This document shows positions 40,584-49,177 of a stretch of 64,000 nt of DNA, one piece after another. The DNA comes from Acidovorax sp. FJL06. GTDB taxonomy: Bacteria; Pseudomonadota; Gammaproteobacteria; Burkholderiales; Burkholderiaceae_C. The DNA is taken from contig NZ_QAJR01000005.1 in assembly GCF_003852545.1 (NCBI RefSeq), positions 143,758 to 207,757 on the forward strand, written 5' to 3'. Positions within the stretch are counted from its first letter, which is position 1. Every line of letters starts with the position of its first letter. The position numbers and the translations under genes were made by a program. The notes beneath the pieces are model-generated. The model saw nothing but the letters and a program-made list of their open reading frames with translations. It was not told the origin of the DNA and did not search any database.

Positions 40584-40981
40584 TGCCGGTTCCACCCATC
40601 ACCCGCGACGCCATCACCGCCGCGCTGAAAGAGTGCGGGCCGATGACCGTGCCGGAGCTGGTCGAATACCTGGGCTGGCCCCGCACCCGAGTGGATTCCT
40701 GCATCACCACGGCACGCGAGAACCACCCCGGTAAGTTGTTCCGCATCGTGCGCTATCGCAAACAGGTCGGTATTCAAGGCCGAGAGGCTGCGGTGTATGC
40801 CGCTGGCCCTGGGCCTGATGCGCAACGGCCTGCCTTTGATGCTGAACATCACCTGGAGGCGAAGCGCCGCTACTACCGGGGCAACCGTGCTATCTGGGCG
40901 GCCAAGCGCAAGGCGCGTACCGGCCAGAGGGCTGCGAGCCCATGGTCCGGCCTGCTGCCGATGGCGCGGAGAGCCGCGTAA
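40583..40981 (+). CDS. Winged-helix phage protein
   Basis: This encodes 132 residues, with TGATG overlap with the RdgC-like gene. ITRDAITAALKECGPMTVPELVEYLGWPRTRVDSCITTARENHP (residues 6-49) forms a small helix-turn-helix with a wing. The C-terminus is basic (KRRYYRGNRAIWAAKRKARTG). It is likely a DNA-binding accessory. Confidence 0.6.
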   Translation: MPVPPITRDAITAALKECGPMTVPELVEYLGWPRTRVDSCITTARENHPGKLFRIVRYRKQVGIQGREAAVYAAGPGPDAQRPAFDAEHHLEAKRRYYRGNRAIWAAKRKARTGQRAASPWSGLLPMARRAA

Positions 40982-40993
40982 CCCCACCCCACA

Positions 40994-41024
40994 GAGCCCG
41001 CCACCCAGCGGGCTCGCTTGTTTC
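40994..41024 (+). terminator. Intrinsic terminator-like hairpin
   Basis: GAGCCCGC-CACCCA-GCGGGCTC is followed by GCTTGTTTCTG. It lies before the AGGAGG of the next gene. Confidence 0.6.
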
Positions 41025-41045
41025 TGCACCCCCCAAGGAGGCCGT

Positions 41046-41489
41046 ATGGCTGAGAACACGAATACTGAGCGCGACTATCCCGAGTTCCCAGAAGAACTCA
41101 CTCGCAAAGATCGCGGCAGACTGATCCCACGATGGCGCGTGTACGAAATCGTCACCGCGATGATTGACGCAGACCGAAAAACCCGCGCATCCCTGCCCCT
41201 GCCTGCTGCGGGACAAGAGCCGGTGGCGCGTGTAAACGACGATGGGTTTATCGTCGAAACAGGGCTTTTGCTTTCTCCCGGCATGAAGCTCTACGCCGCC
41301 CCACAGCCTGCAGTAGCAGCGGGGTGGGTGATGGTGCCAGCAAGCGTGATTGAGTCAGCAATCACGGCGCTTGACTGGATGCCAACCAGTGACGCAGCGC
41401 GGCATTTGTGGGACCGGCAGCAGCCTGTACTGGCCTTGCTGCGCTCCTCCATCCCCCCTGCTCCATCTACTGAGGGAGAGAGCCGGTGA
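41046..41489 (+). CDS. Phage protein of unknown function
   Basis: This encodes 147 residues from ATG 41046 after AGGAGG. It contains ETGLLLSPGMKLYAAPQPAVAAGWVMVP, a linker found in many modular phage proteins of unknown role. The last part, LDWMPTSDAARHLWDRQQPVLALL, is helical. It overlaps the next gene by 4 bases. Confidence 0.6.
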   Translation: MAENTNTERDYPEFPEELTRKDRGRLIPRWRVYEIVTAMIDADRKTRASLPLPAAGQEPVARVNDDGFIVETGLLLSPGMKLYAAPQPAVAAGWVMVPASVIESAITALDWMPTSDAARHLWDRQQPVLALLRSSIPPAPSTEGESR

Positions 41490-42235
41490 TCCACTACCAC
41501 GGCCTGCCCATCACACCAGAGACAGCGGCAGCGGTCGTTCTGCAGGGCGGGCATGGGTTCGTGTCATTCGCTGAACCTCGCAACCTTGGCTTGGCTGCGG
41601 CCGTCTGCCAGTCGTTCGCCATCGACAACGGGGCGTTTACCGCATGGAAGCAGGGGCGCCCTGTTCAGGACTGGCGCCCGTTCTACGAGTGGGCTGCCCA
41701 AGCAAAGCTAATCCCGGCCTGCGACTTTGCCGTGGTGCCTGATGTGATCGACGGCGACGAAGCTGCGAACGATGCGCTTTTGGCTGAATGGCCCCTGCCT
41801 CGCTGGTTTGGTGCTCCGGTTTGGCACATGCACGAAAGCATGGAGCGCTTGGAGCGCCTTGCCTCTGCGTGGCCACGGGTGTGCATCGGCAGCTCAGGCG
41901 AGTTCTCCAGCATCGGCACTGCGGCATGGTGGGGCCAGATGGCCCGCGCGATGCTTGTTGTGTGTGACGACGACGGGCGGCCCATGTGCAAGCTGCACGG
42001 CCTGCGCATGCTCGACCCGGCGATCTTCACCGCCCTGCCATTCGCCAGCGCTGACAGCACAAACATCGGCCGCAATGTCGGAATCGATCAGGCCTGGCGC
42101 GGAACCTACACACCGCCCACGAAAGAGGCCCGCGCCCAAGTGATGCGCGCCCGCATTGAATCTCAAAACGCGCCCGCCCGATGGTCATTCGCCATCCCGG
42201 ACGAGGAGCCAATCATTCAAGGGAGTTTGCTTTGA
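41486..42235 (+). CDS. TGT/DpdA-like transglycosylase-fold protein
   Basis: This encodes 249 residues. Blocks that recall the queuine tRNA-ribosyltransferase (TGT) fold occur in order: FAIDNGAFTAWKQG (D-x-GAF, compare DSGGF), CDFAVVPDVIDGDEAAND, VCIGSSGEFSSI, CKLHGLRMLDP and PFASADSTNIGRN. Phage relatives (DpdA) exchange guanine for a 7-deazaguanine in DNA. No preQ0 synthesis genes are visible, so a host precursor would be needed. A role in DNA modification against restriction is inferred. Confidence 0.65.
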   Translation: MIHYHGLPITPETAAAVVLQGGHGFVSFAEPRNLGLAAAVCQSFAIDNGAFTAWKQGRPVQDWRPFYEWAAQAKLIPACDFAVVPDVIDGDEAANDALLAEWPLPRWFGAPVWHMHESMERLERLASAWPRVCIGSSGEFSSIGTAAWWGQMARAMLVVCDDDGRPMCKLHGLRMLDPAIFTALPFASADSTNIGRNVGIDQAWRGTYTPPTKEARAQVMRARIESQNAPARWSFAIPDEEPIIQGSLL

Positions 42236-42483
42236 ACACCTACCGCTACACCTTCGCTGCCGCATGCCCTGGCAACGGCGAACAGATCATCTACAGCCTG
42301 GAATTGCAGAACGCTGACATGGTGCGCGTAGAGCACATCAAGACAGCCTGCGCGCTGCACCGCGAGGGTTTTCAGGAGCACATCGCACAGGACTTGCACA
42401 GCCGTTTTGGCGGGCGCCTCACATTGCGCGCAATGCACCACGGCGTGGAGATTGAAACCGTTCTCGGAGCTATACAACCATGA
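42232..42483 (+). CDS. Small phage protein with TTG start
   Basis: This encodes 83 residues. The start is TTG 42232 (TTGA overlap), preceded by AAGGGAG at 7 bases. The product (NTYRYTFAAACPGNGEQIIYSLELQNADMVRVEHI...) is an alpha/beta protein with no motif that I can name. It is coupled on both sides. Confidence 0.55.
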   Translation: MNTYRYTFAAACPGNGEQIIYSLELQNADMVRVEHIKTACALHREGFQEHIAQDLHSRFGGRLTLRAMHHGVEIETVLGAIQP

Positions 42484-43841
42484 CCCCCACCCACACCGGA
42501 GCGGCAGAACTGCCGGAAGCGCTGCGACTGGCTGATGCCATTGACCCGTTCGTGCGCAAAGAAAGCCCAGACCATCTGACATCCAAGGTTGCGGCAGATG
42601 AACTGCGCAGTTTGTACGCGGAGAACCGTGTGCTGATGGTTGCCAACAACAGCTTCGCGCTGGCGCAAGACAGGATTGAGGCAGAGAACAAAGCACTCCA
42701 CGCCCAGGTCGAGGCACTCAGCGCAGCGCAGGCAGGGGTGCCAATGGCGCAAGAACCAAAGTACACGGTAAACGGCACCCATGTGATCAACCGCGCCACC
42801 GGCGAGGCAATCCCTCACGATGAACCGGTGTTCGTGTTCCGGGCGCGTGATGCTCTGGGCGTGCGCGCGCTAGAAGCCTACCTTGCGCTCATCGGCGAGC
42901 GCGAACCGGTCAGCGCCCATGCGGATGCCGTGCGCCGCCGTATCGCTGATTTCCAACGCTTTGCTGCCGAGCACCCTGGGCGCATGAAGTGGCCAGACAC
43001 CCAACCCAGCCCATCACCTGCGCCAGCCGAAGGTGTGCACAAGGACGCCTACCCAGAAAAGTGTCCGATCACTGGCCGCCCCTATTTCATGAGTCTGGAT
43101 CATCCAGAGCTTGGAATGGTGCCGACATATGGCGGCCCATACGATAGTTACACGATCCCGGCGCCCGATGGAGAGCCGACCGATCCATGGCATGAACGCG
43201 AGTTGCGCTGCGAGCGCTACGACCACGACGCGGGCTGGTGGACTGAGGGCGGCGAACCGGTGCCGCTGCGCATCATCCATGAGGATGTGCTGTTTGCACT
43301 GGAGGAACATGCGGAGCAAGCAACAACCCCTGCGCCAGCCCAGCCGCCTCATGTTCAAAACTCGCCAGAAAACGAACACATCGCAGATGACGTGTCGAAA
43401 ATCGGGCTGGAATCGAACATGACAGCCCAGAAGGGGCAGGAGGGGGGGCGTTACTACCCGCAGCTGCCTGAGCCCTTTATTGGCGTACAGGACCAGCCAT
43501 GGGGAGGGCATGCCGAAGTGATCCGTTCAGCAATTGGCGAGGACGGCGTGATTCCATGCTTCACCGCAGGCCAGATGGTCGCCTATGCAGACGCTACCCA
43601 CGCAGCCCGTGCCGCACCACAGCCAGCAACGGCAGATGCGGTAAGCGACACGGCACTTATTGATTGGCTTCAGGACAACGCTTGCGACCTTCGATGCGTG
43701 CTGACCGCAGAGGATGATTTCGATTGGGTGGTTATTGAGCACCACATAGGAAAGCCTCACGAACGTGAGATTGGCCGTGGGTATTCATTTGACCTCCGTG
43801 CTGCTATTCGCGCCGCCCAGCGTGTGGGGGTCAAGCCATGA
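42480..43841 (+). CDS. Large modular phage protein of unknown function
   Basis: This encodes 453 residues. The helical N-terminus (residues 1-85, LRSLYAENRVLMVANNSFALAQDRIEAENKALHAQVEAL) is a coiled coil. Then come short modules separated by Pro/Ala linkers. The C-terminal module (SDTALIDWLQDNACDLRCVLTAEDDFDWVVIEHHIGKPHEREIGRGYSFDLRAAIRAAQ) resembles pieces found alone in other phages. It looks like a product of module shuffling. Confidence 0.6.
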   Translation: MTPTHTGAAELPEALRLADAIDPFVRKESPDHLTSKVAADELRSLYAENRVLMVANNSFALAQDRIEAENKALHAQVEALSAAQAGVPMAQEPKYTVNGTHVINRATGEAIPHDEPVFVFRARDALGVRALEAYLALIGEREPVSAHADAVRRRIADFQRFAAEHPGRMKWPDTQPSPSPAPAEGVHKDAYPEKCPITGRPYFMSLDHPELGMVPTYGGPYDSYTIPAPDGEPTDPWHERELRCERYDHDAGWWTEGGEPVPLRIIHEDVLFALEEHAEQATTPAPAQPPHVQNSPENEHIADDVSKIGLESNMTAQKGQEGGRYYPQLPEPFIGVQDQPWGGHAEVIRSAIGEDGVIPCFTAGQMVAYADATHAARAAPQPATADAVSDTALIDWLQDNACDLRCVLTAEDDFDWVVIEHHIGKPHEREIGRGYSFDLRAAIRAAQRVGVKP

Positions 43842-44059
43842 GACGCTACGTTTTTAACGAAGTCGCCATCAAAGCAACGCACCGGTGGAAAGACTCTGAG
43901 TCTGGGAAAAATCGGCAAGAAACACGCAAGTTCTTCCAGACCATCAACCCGTTCAACAAGAACGCGGCAGGGGAAATCAAGAGCTGCGATGAAATCATGG
44001 TCGAAATCCGAGCCGAGCGTGATGCATGGCTTGCCGCCCAGCGGGAGGTCAAGCCATGA
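43838..44059 (+). CDS. Small phage protein
   Basis: This encodes 73 residues (MRRYVFNEVAIKATHRWKDSESGKNRQETRKFFQTINPFNKNA...). It is basic, with ATGA overlaps at both ends. No family is recognised. Confidence 0.55.
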   Translation: MRRYVFNEVAIKATHRWKDSESGKNRQETRKFFQTINPFNKNAAGEIKSCDEIMVEIRAERDAWLAAQREVKP

Positions 44060-44553
44060 GCGCCTACAAACAAGCAGTTGGATCAACGAATTGCATGCAG
44101 TGCTGCGTCTCCTTCTTGCTCGGATTGCCAGTAGAAAGCGTGCCTCAGTTTGCCGAGGATGGTGGATGGGACAGGTTCATGCAGTTTGCAGCAGAGAAAG
44201 GCTATTCCGCCGTCATGCTGCCAGGGGACCGGGAGTTTGAAGCCGACTACCTCGCATCCGGCAAGACTGAGCGCGGGACCTCGCACATGGTGGTTATGAA
44301 CGATGGGAAGCTGGTGCACGACCCGCATCCATCAAACGCCGGACTGGTTGAGGTTCAGTGCGTTTGGCTGTTTGCGCGAAATGCAACACCAACGCGGCGC
44401 ACAGAGCGCGAATTGTTCGAGGGATGGGCGCGCGCAGATACCTCCAACGTCAGCTTTGAGCGCGACGCAGAAGGTTTCTACAACGACATGACCGCAGCGC
44501 TGCTGTGGCACGCATGGGAGTCGCGCGCCACCCACCAAGGGGATCACCAATGA
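44056..44553 (+). CDS. C39-peptidase-like phage protein
   Basis: This encodes 165 residues. STNCMQCCVSFLLGLPVESVPQF (residues 9-31) looks like the cysteine helix of C39/papain-like peptidases. SHMVVMNDGKLVHDPHPSNAGL (about 76-97) carries His and Asp in the expected order. The C-terminal 50 residues (ELFEGWARADTSNVSFERDAEGFYND) form a separate helical module. It may cleave a host or phage peptide; the activity is unproven. Confidence 0.6.
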   Translation: MSAYKQAVGSTNCMQCCVSFLLGLPVESVPQFAEDGGWDRFMQFAAEKGYSAVMLPGDREFEADYLASGKTERGTSHMVVMNDGKLVHDPHPSNAGLVEVQCVWLFARNATPTRRTERELFEGWARADTSNVSFERDAEGFYNDMTAALLWHAWESRATHQGDHQ

Positions 44554-44831
44554 CCTCAATACCTAAGCAATGGGAAAACTGGTGTCGTGACCAGCGGCTG
44601 AAAGTTCATGGCAAGCGCTATCGCAAAAAGCGATACGACTGGCTCTACCTGAAAGGGCGAGGCCATTACTGGCGAGTCAACTGCTACGGAATGCTGCAGC
44701 GTGGTGATACGTATGCGGACTTCGATCGCTGGGCGCTCTGCGAGGTTGCTGAACTGCCAATGCCCAGCACTCGCTCACAGTTCCGTGAAGCCGTCCGAGT
44801 TCTGCTGAATGCGAAAAGGAACTGCCAATGA
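44550..44831 (+). CDS. Small basic phage protein
   Basis: This encodes 93 residues rich in Arg, Lys, Trp and Tyr (WCRDQRLKVHGKRYRKKRYDWLYLKGRGHYWRVN). It is likely nucleic-acid binding. ATGA overlaps join it to both neighbours. Confidence 0.55.
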   Translation: MTSIPKQWENWCRDQRLKVHGKRYRKKRYDWLYLKGRGHYWRVNCYGMLQRGDTYADFDRWALCEVAELPMPSTRSQFREAVRVLLNAKRNCQ

Positions 44832-45313
44832 CCAACACCAAAACACCGAGCCCGAGCGATGCGGAGATTCTTGCGCTGGCCGACGAGATGGGGATTGGCT
44901 GGGCGGCTGGCCTTGGTGGGATGGGCGAGTTTCTGCGGAGCTACACCGATGCAGTCCTCGCCAAGTGGGGCACGCCGCCAGCCGTGGCGGGAGAGCCGGT
45001 GGCGTGGCTGTCCACAGACAGCATCGGTGAGCGATATCTGAGTTTCGCAAAACCCAACGACTCCGATCCTTGTCGCCCGCTCATATTCGGTGACGCCACC
45101 CAGGCGCAGACAGGGGCGGTGCCCGCCTATCGCCTGCTGCAGCGCGGGCGGGACACCATCCAAGCAGACGACGAGTTCCTGCGTGAGGACGGGGTGACCT
45201 GGTGCAATGACCCGTCGGGCATCTTCGTCGGGATCATCTACGAGGGGAACATCCTGCTCCCAGCGCGCCGCGCCATCGCCCCGAAAGACGGAGATCAGCA
45301 TGGCCCGGCCTGA
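44828..45313 (+). CDS. Phage protein of unknown function
   Basis: This encodes 161 residues (MTNTKTPSPSDAEILALADEMGIGWAAGLGG...). The block GEPVAWLSTDSIGERYLSFAK resembles shared linker modules in phage proteins of this operon. No motif gives a function. Confidence 0.55.
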   Translation: MTNTKTPSPSDAEILALADEMGIGWAAGLGGMGEFLRSYTDAVLAKWGTPPAVAGEPVAWLSTDSIGERYLSFAKPNDSDPCRPLIFGDATQAQTGAVPAYRLLQRGRDTIQADDEFLREDGVTWCNDPSGIFVGIIYEGNILLPARRAIAPKDGDQHGPA

Positions 45314-45481
45314 CTACTGCCCCGTCGGCGGCGAGCCCTGTCAGTCCATGTGCGATGAGCCGTGCAGCTGGCAGGGGTCGAAGCGCGGAGGGGAGCGCGA
45401 AGCCCTGCTGGCCGAGCATGTCGAAGCACTGGACTTCCTGAGCTGTCTTGTCAGGCTGAACACCGGAGAACTACACCATGA
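45300..45481 (+). CDS. Cysteine-rich small phage ORF without its own stop
   Basis: ATG 45300 follows GGAG at 6 bases and encodes MARPDYCPVGGEPCQSMCDEPCSWQ, a four-cysteine pattern of small phage proteins. The frame is not closed: it runs on through the excisionase gene in another frame and into the integrase. A one-base change near 45480 would give the usual ATGA junction, so the gene is probably frameshifted at its end. The end coordinate given is the likely original end. Confidence 0.4.
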
Positions 45482-45702
45482 GCACCTTCCTGAACGCCAA
45501 GGAGTTGGCCGAACTCACTGGCGTGCGCATCGGCAAGGACGGCAAGACCCGCGAGCAGATGCAGGCGGCCGAACTCAAACGCATGAAAATCCCGCACTTT
45601 GTGAACGCTCGCGGCTGCCCAGTAGTGGCCCGTGCAGTAGTCGAAGGCGGCGCACAACAACCCACACCACAACACAAAGGCTGGGAACCGGCCTTGGCCT
45701 GA
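45478..45702 (+). CDS. DUF4224-type excisionase-like protein
   Basis: This encodes 74 residues. MSTFLNAKELAELTGVRIGKDGKTREQMQAAELKRMKIPHFVNARGCPVVARAVVEG matches the DUF4224 family found just upstream of integrases in Burkholderiales prophages. The N-terminal FLNAKELAELTG is a winged-helix/MerR-like start. It likely directs excision together with the integrase that begins 3 bases later. Confidence 0.78.
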   Translation: MSTFLNAKELAELTGVRIGKDGKTREQMQAAELKRMKIPHFVNARGCPVVARAVVEGGAQQPTPQHKGWEPALA

Positions 45703-45704
45703 CC

Positions 45705-46712
45705 ATGCAATATTTCCGCTCACGCACGCACCGCTCTGGCATCACGTACTACTACTTCGACAAGGGAGGCAAGCCGCGCAAGGAGATCGCCCTGGGGAAA
45801 GACTACGTGTTGGCCGTGCGCAAGTGGTCCGAGCTGATCGCCGCCACGGAGAAGCAGACCGTGGCCAACTTCAAGGATCTGGCGGACAAGTACGAGCGCG
45901 AGATCGTTCCGCTCAAGGCCAAAAGCACCCAGACCCTGCAGGCCTCGGACATCAAGCTGTTGCGCGAATTCTTCTGTGCGCCCTCTCCGGCGCCACTGGA
46001 TGAGATCAAGCCAAGTCACGTCCACGCCCTGCTGCAGTGGAAAAAGCACCAGGCGCCCACGGCAAACCGGCTCAAGCGCACGTTCTCCCACATGTTCAAC
46101 ATGGCCAGGGCCTGGGGCTACACCGAGAAGGCGAACCCCTGTTCCGGGATCAAGGGCCTGCCGCTCAAGAAGCGCGAACAGTACATCACCGACGAGGTGT
46201 ACCGCGCGGTGTGGAACGTCGCGGCGTGGCCACTGCGGGATGCGATGGACCTGGCCTACCTCACCGGCCAGCGGCCCGCCGACACCGTGGGCATGACGGA
46301 TGACGACCTTGAAGACGGCCGCTTGAAGGTCACACAGGGCAAGACCGGCGCGAAACTGCGCATTCGGATCGAGGGGGAACTGGCCGTGCTGCTGGACCGC
46401 ATCAAGGCCCGCAAGGACGCCTGCAAGATGTGGAGCTCTGCGCTGGTGGTGAACCAGGCCGGTGAGGCGCTTTCCCAGAAGGCGCTGGCCGAGGTCTACA
46501 AGCGGGCCCGGACGAAGGCGGCCAAGCTGAACCCCAAGCTGGCCGACCAGATCAAAACCATGAGGTTCTACGACCTGCGGGCCAAGGCGGCTGACGATGT
46601 GTCCGAGGTGCGCGGAGAAGCGGCTGCCGCAGAGCTGCTGGGCCACGACAGCGTGACCACCACCCAGCGCCACTACCTGCGAAAAGGCCGGGTAGTTGGC
46701 CCGACCAAGTAG
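45705..46712 (+). CDS. int: Tyrosine-type integrase
   Basis: This encodes 335 residues from ATG 45705. YLTGQRPADTVGM (about 181-193) carries the first catalytic Arg. FYDLRAKAADD (about 285) carries the second Arg with Tyr where the box-II His often stands. LGHDSVTTTQRHYLR (about 308-322) holds the His and the nucleophile Tyr. The N-terminal half is the arm- and core-binding region. It catalyses integration and excision and lies at the prophage end next to tRNA-Arg. The frame is open far upstream, but this start gives the normal family length. Confidence 0.9.
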   Translation: MQYFRSRTHRSGITYYYFDKGGKPRKEIALGKDYVLAVRKWSELIAATEKQTVANFKDLADKYEREIVPLKAKSTQTLQASDIKLLREFFCAPSPAPLDEIKPSHVHALLQWKKHQAPTANRLKRTFSHMFNMARAWGYTEKANPCSGIKGLPLKKREQYITDEVYRAVWNVAAWPLRDAMDLAYLTGQRPADTVGMTDDDLEDGRLKVTQGKTGAKLRIRIEGELAVLLDRIKARKDACKMWSSALVVNQAGEALSQKALAEVYKRARTKAAKLNPKLADQIKTMRFYDLRAKAADDVSEVRGEAAAAELLGHDSVTTTQRHYLRKGRVVGPTK

Positions 46713-46749
46713 GCGCAGCAGGTATGATCCGGCACCTGCATAAGGTGAA

Positions 46750-46769
46750 TTTGCGTAGCAATACGCAAA
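46750..46769. repeat. Perfect inverted repeat near the prophage end
   Basis: TTTGCGTA-GCAA-TACGCAAA forms 8-bp arms, 37 bases after the integrase stop and 33 bases before tRNA-Arg. It may be an integrase-binding site or part of the attachment region. Confidence 0.5.
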
Positions 46770-46801
46770 AAGTTAGTAGGCGCTACTGCCGAAAGCCTTT
46801 T

Positions 46802-46878
46802 CTGCCCGTAGCTCAACTGGATAGAGCAATAGCCTTCTAAGCTATAGGTCGGGGGTTCGAGTCCCTCCGGGCAGGCCA
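46802..46878 (+). tRNA. tRNA-Arg (anticodon TCT)
   Basis: The acceptor CTGCCCG/CGGGCAG, the D-arm GCTC...GAGC, the anticodon arm ATAGC-CTTCTAA-GCTAT and the T-arm GGGGG-TTCGAGT-CCCTC are all present. CCA is encoded at 46876-46878. It reads AGA codons. Confidence 0.93.
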
Positions 46879-47025
46879 GCCATCCTCTGGCCCCCCTCGA
46901 TTTCCCACACCCCTGAAGCAGTGACAAAGCCCGCATCTTCGGCGGCGAGTCAGATGCACGACGCCCGCTTGACCGCCATCAAGGCCAGGCCGATCGTTGC
47001 CATGCAGGCCCGAGACCTACAAAGC

Positions 47026-47062
47026 AAAAAGCGCTGCAACGTTTCCGTTGCAGCGCTTTGCA
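47026..47062 (-). terminator. Terminator of the tRNA-His transcript
   Basis: AAAGCGCTGCAACG and its complement form a 14-bp stem with a 4-base loop, followed on the minus strand by TTGCTTTG. It starts 7 bases after the tRNA 3' end. Confidence 0.8.
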
Positions 47063-47065
47063 TTT

Positions 47066-47142
47066 TGGGGTGGCTGATGGGGCTCGAACCCACGACAACA
47101 GGAATCACAATCCTGGACTCTACCAACTGAGCTACAGCCACC
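47066..47142 (-). tRNA. tRNA-His (anticodon GTG)
   Basis: The acceptor GTGGCTG/CAGCCAC with the extra G-1 opposite C73 is the identity mark of tRNA-His. The anticodon loop is TTGTGAT and the T-loop is TTCGAGC. CCA is encoded. Confidence 0.93.
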
Positions 47143-47189
47143 GTAGCTTCGTATTATAGCCTGGGTTTTTACCCCAAAGACCAAATTGC

Positions 47190-49118
47190 TTAATTTTCTG
47201 CAACTCCCTGGGCGACGGCGTCGGGACGAGGTGCCTTGATCTGCACCTTGAAGCGCTGCTTGAGCAATTCGTAGTACGCCATGCCTTCAGCGGTCGTCAG
47301 CCACTGCACGTACTGCTGGCGCTCTTGTTGTGCGCGCTGGGCATCGGGTGCCTGGCGGGGCACCACGCGGTTGACCTTGACCACCATGTAGCCGGCGGAC
47401 CCCAAATCCACGCCCGTCCAGCCCGGCAAGGCATCTGCAGGAGCACGCAGGGCGGCGTCGATCACCGGGCGGGGCAGGTTGCGGGTTTGTTCGCGCGACA
47501 CTTCTGTGGCAGCCGAAAGGCCCGTGGCCGCAGCAGGCGTTGCCTTCCAGGCCGCCAGCTTGGCCTCGCCTTCCTTGCGCGCCAGTTCTGCGGACTTTTC
47601 AGCCACATAGAGCGTGCGCACACGGGCGCGCACTTCTTCCAGAGGCAAGGTGCGGGGGGCGGTGTAGGCCGTCACGCGGCCTGCGGCCATCTGGCTGGGG
47701 CCCACTTCGACGGCTTCGGTATTGCGCTTGTTCTGTACGGCGTCTGATGCAAACAGCGCTTCCAGGAACTTGGCATTGGCAAGCGGCCCCTTGGCGCCAG
47801 GAGCAACGGTGCGGGTGACACCCGAGGCTGTCTGCACCTTGAGCTTGAGCTTGTCTGCCACTGGCTGCAGGCTGTCGGCCTGCTCGTACACGCCATTGGT
47901 GAAGGACTCGGCCACTTCAGCAAACTTGCGCTGGGCCTGTTGCTGCTTGAGCTCGGCCTCCATCGAGGGGCGCAGCTCTTCGAACGTGGGCTGGCGAGGT
48001 GTTTTGATGTCGGTCAGCTGGATGATGTGGTAGCCGAAGTCGCTTTCGACCACATCGCTGATCTCGCCCTTCTTCAGCGCAAAGGCGGCCTCTTCAAAGG
48101 GCTTGACCATGGCACCACGGGCAAAGAAGTTGAGATCGCCCCCAGCCACGGCAGAGCCCTTGTCGTCGGAGGACTTTTTGGCCACATCGGCAAAGCTGGC
48201 GGGCGCCTTGCGCACCTGGGCCAGCAGCTCGGTAGCGCGGGCCTTGGCCTGCTCGCGGTCTGCGGCCGGAGCATCCTTGGACGCATTGACGAGGATGTGG
48301 CTCGCGCGGCGCTCTTCCTTGGCCGTCATCCGCGCCACGTTTTCCTTGTAGTAGGTGCGCAAGTCGTCTTCGCTCAGGGAGATGGTGGCGCGCACGCTGT
48401 CGAGGTCCAGCACCACATACTCCACGGCGGCCTGCTCCAGCTGCTGGAACTGCGCGGGGTGGGCCTTGTAGTAGGTTTCCAGATCCGCATCCGTGGGTGT
48501 GACCTTGCCCGCAAAGTCGGAGGCATTGAAACGCGCCATCTGGATGTCGCGCCGCTCATACAGGGCATTCAGCGCGAGCTTGACCTGCGCATCCGTGCCA
48601 AAGGCCGAGCCCATCACGCCACCCATCACCTGGCTGACGGAGATGTCGCGGCGCACGTTGGCTTCAAAGCCTGCAGGGGTCAGGCCCTGACTGGCCACCA
48701 GGGCCCGGTAGGCTTCGGCGTCCAGCGTTCCATCGGCACGCTTGAGGCCCGCAATCGCCGGGATGTCCTGGAGGCTGCGTGCCAGGCGGGCATCGCTGGT
48801 CGCGAGGTGCATCTTCTGGGCCGCCGCAGCCAGCACGCGGTCACGCACCAGGCGCTCCAGCGTGGCATAACGCGCGCTGGGCGAATCCAGCAACTTGGGA
48901 TCGACCGTGGGAGACTGCGCGCGAATGCGGTCTGTCTCCATGCGGTGCGCATTGTCCCAGTCTGTCTGGTTGATGTTGTTGCCATCGACACGCGCCACCA
49001 CGGGGCTCTTCTCAGAGAAGTAGTTGCGGTCAATGCCTACCAGCACAAACGAAGGAATGATCAGCAAGAACAAGAAGATCATCACGATCTTGGAGTGCTT
49101 GCGGATGGATTCAAACAT
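47190..49118 (-). CDS. ppiD: Peptidyl-prolyl isomerase PpiD, periplasmic folding factor
   Basis: This encodes 642 residues from ATG 49118 ([30 protein letters not shown]). Residues 12-28 are the single membrane anchor, so the rest faces the periplasm. An N-terminal SurA-like chaperone domain is followed by the parvulin domain ([13 protein letters not shown]...[43 protein letters not shown], about residues 265-370) and a C-terminal helical part. PpiD works at the SecYEG exit on unfolded outer-membrane proteins. The anchor separates it from soluble SurA. Confidence 0.9.
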   Translation of the reverse strand: MFESIRKHSKIVMIFLFLLIIPSFVLVGIDRNYFSEKSPVVARVDGNNINQTDWDNAHRMETDRIRAQSPTVDPKLLDSPSARYATLERLVRDRVLAAAAQKMHLATSDARLARSLQDIPAIAGLKRADGTLDAEAYRALVASQGLTPAGFEANVRRDISVSQVMGGVMGSAFGTDAQVKLALNALYERRDIQMARFNASDFAGKVTPTDADLETYYKAHPAQFQQLEQAAVEYVVLDLDSVRATISLSEDDLRTYYKENVARMTAKEERRASHILVNASKDAPAADREQAKARATELLAQVRKAPASFADVAKKSSDDKGSAVAGGDLNFFARGAMVKPFEEAAFALKKGEISDVVESDFGYHIIQLTDIKTPRQPTFEELRPSMEAELKQQQAQRKFAEVAESFTNGVYEQADSLQPVADKLKLKVQTASGVTRTVAPGAKGPLANAKFLEALFASDAVQNKRNTEAVEVGPSQMAAGRVTAYTAPRTLPLEEVRARVRTLYVAEKSAELARKEGEAKLAAWKATPAAATGLSAATEVSREQTRNLPRPVIDAALRAPADALPGWTGVDLGSAGYMVVKVNRVVPRQAPDAQRAQQERQQYVQWLTTAEGMAYYELLKQRFKVQIKAPRPDAVAQGVAEN

Positions 49119-49144
49119 GGTCGATCTTTCAGAGGCAAAAAACA

Positions 49145-49168
49145 AAAGGCGAACTTGCGTTCGCCTTT
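49145..49168 (-). terminator. Terminator of tRNA-Val
   Basis: On the minus strand AAAGGCGAAC-GCAA-GTTCGCCTTT is followed by TGTTTTTTG. It lies 10 bases after the tRNA and 27 bases before ppiD. Confidence 0.8.
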
Positions 49169-49177
49169 GTTCGGTGA

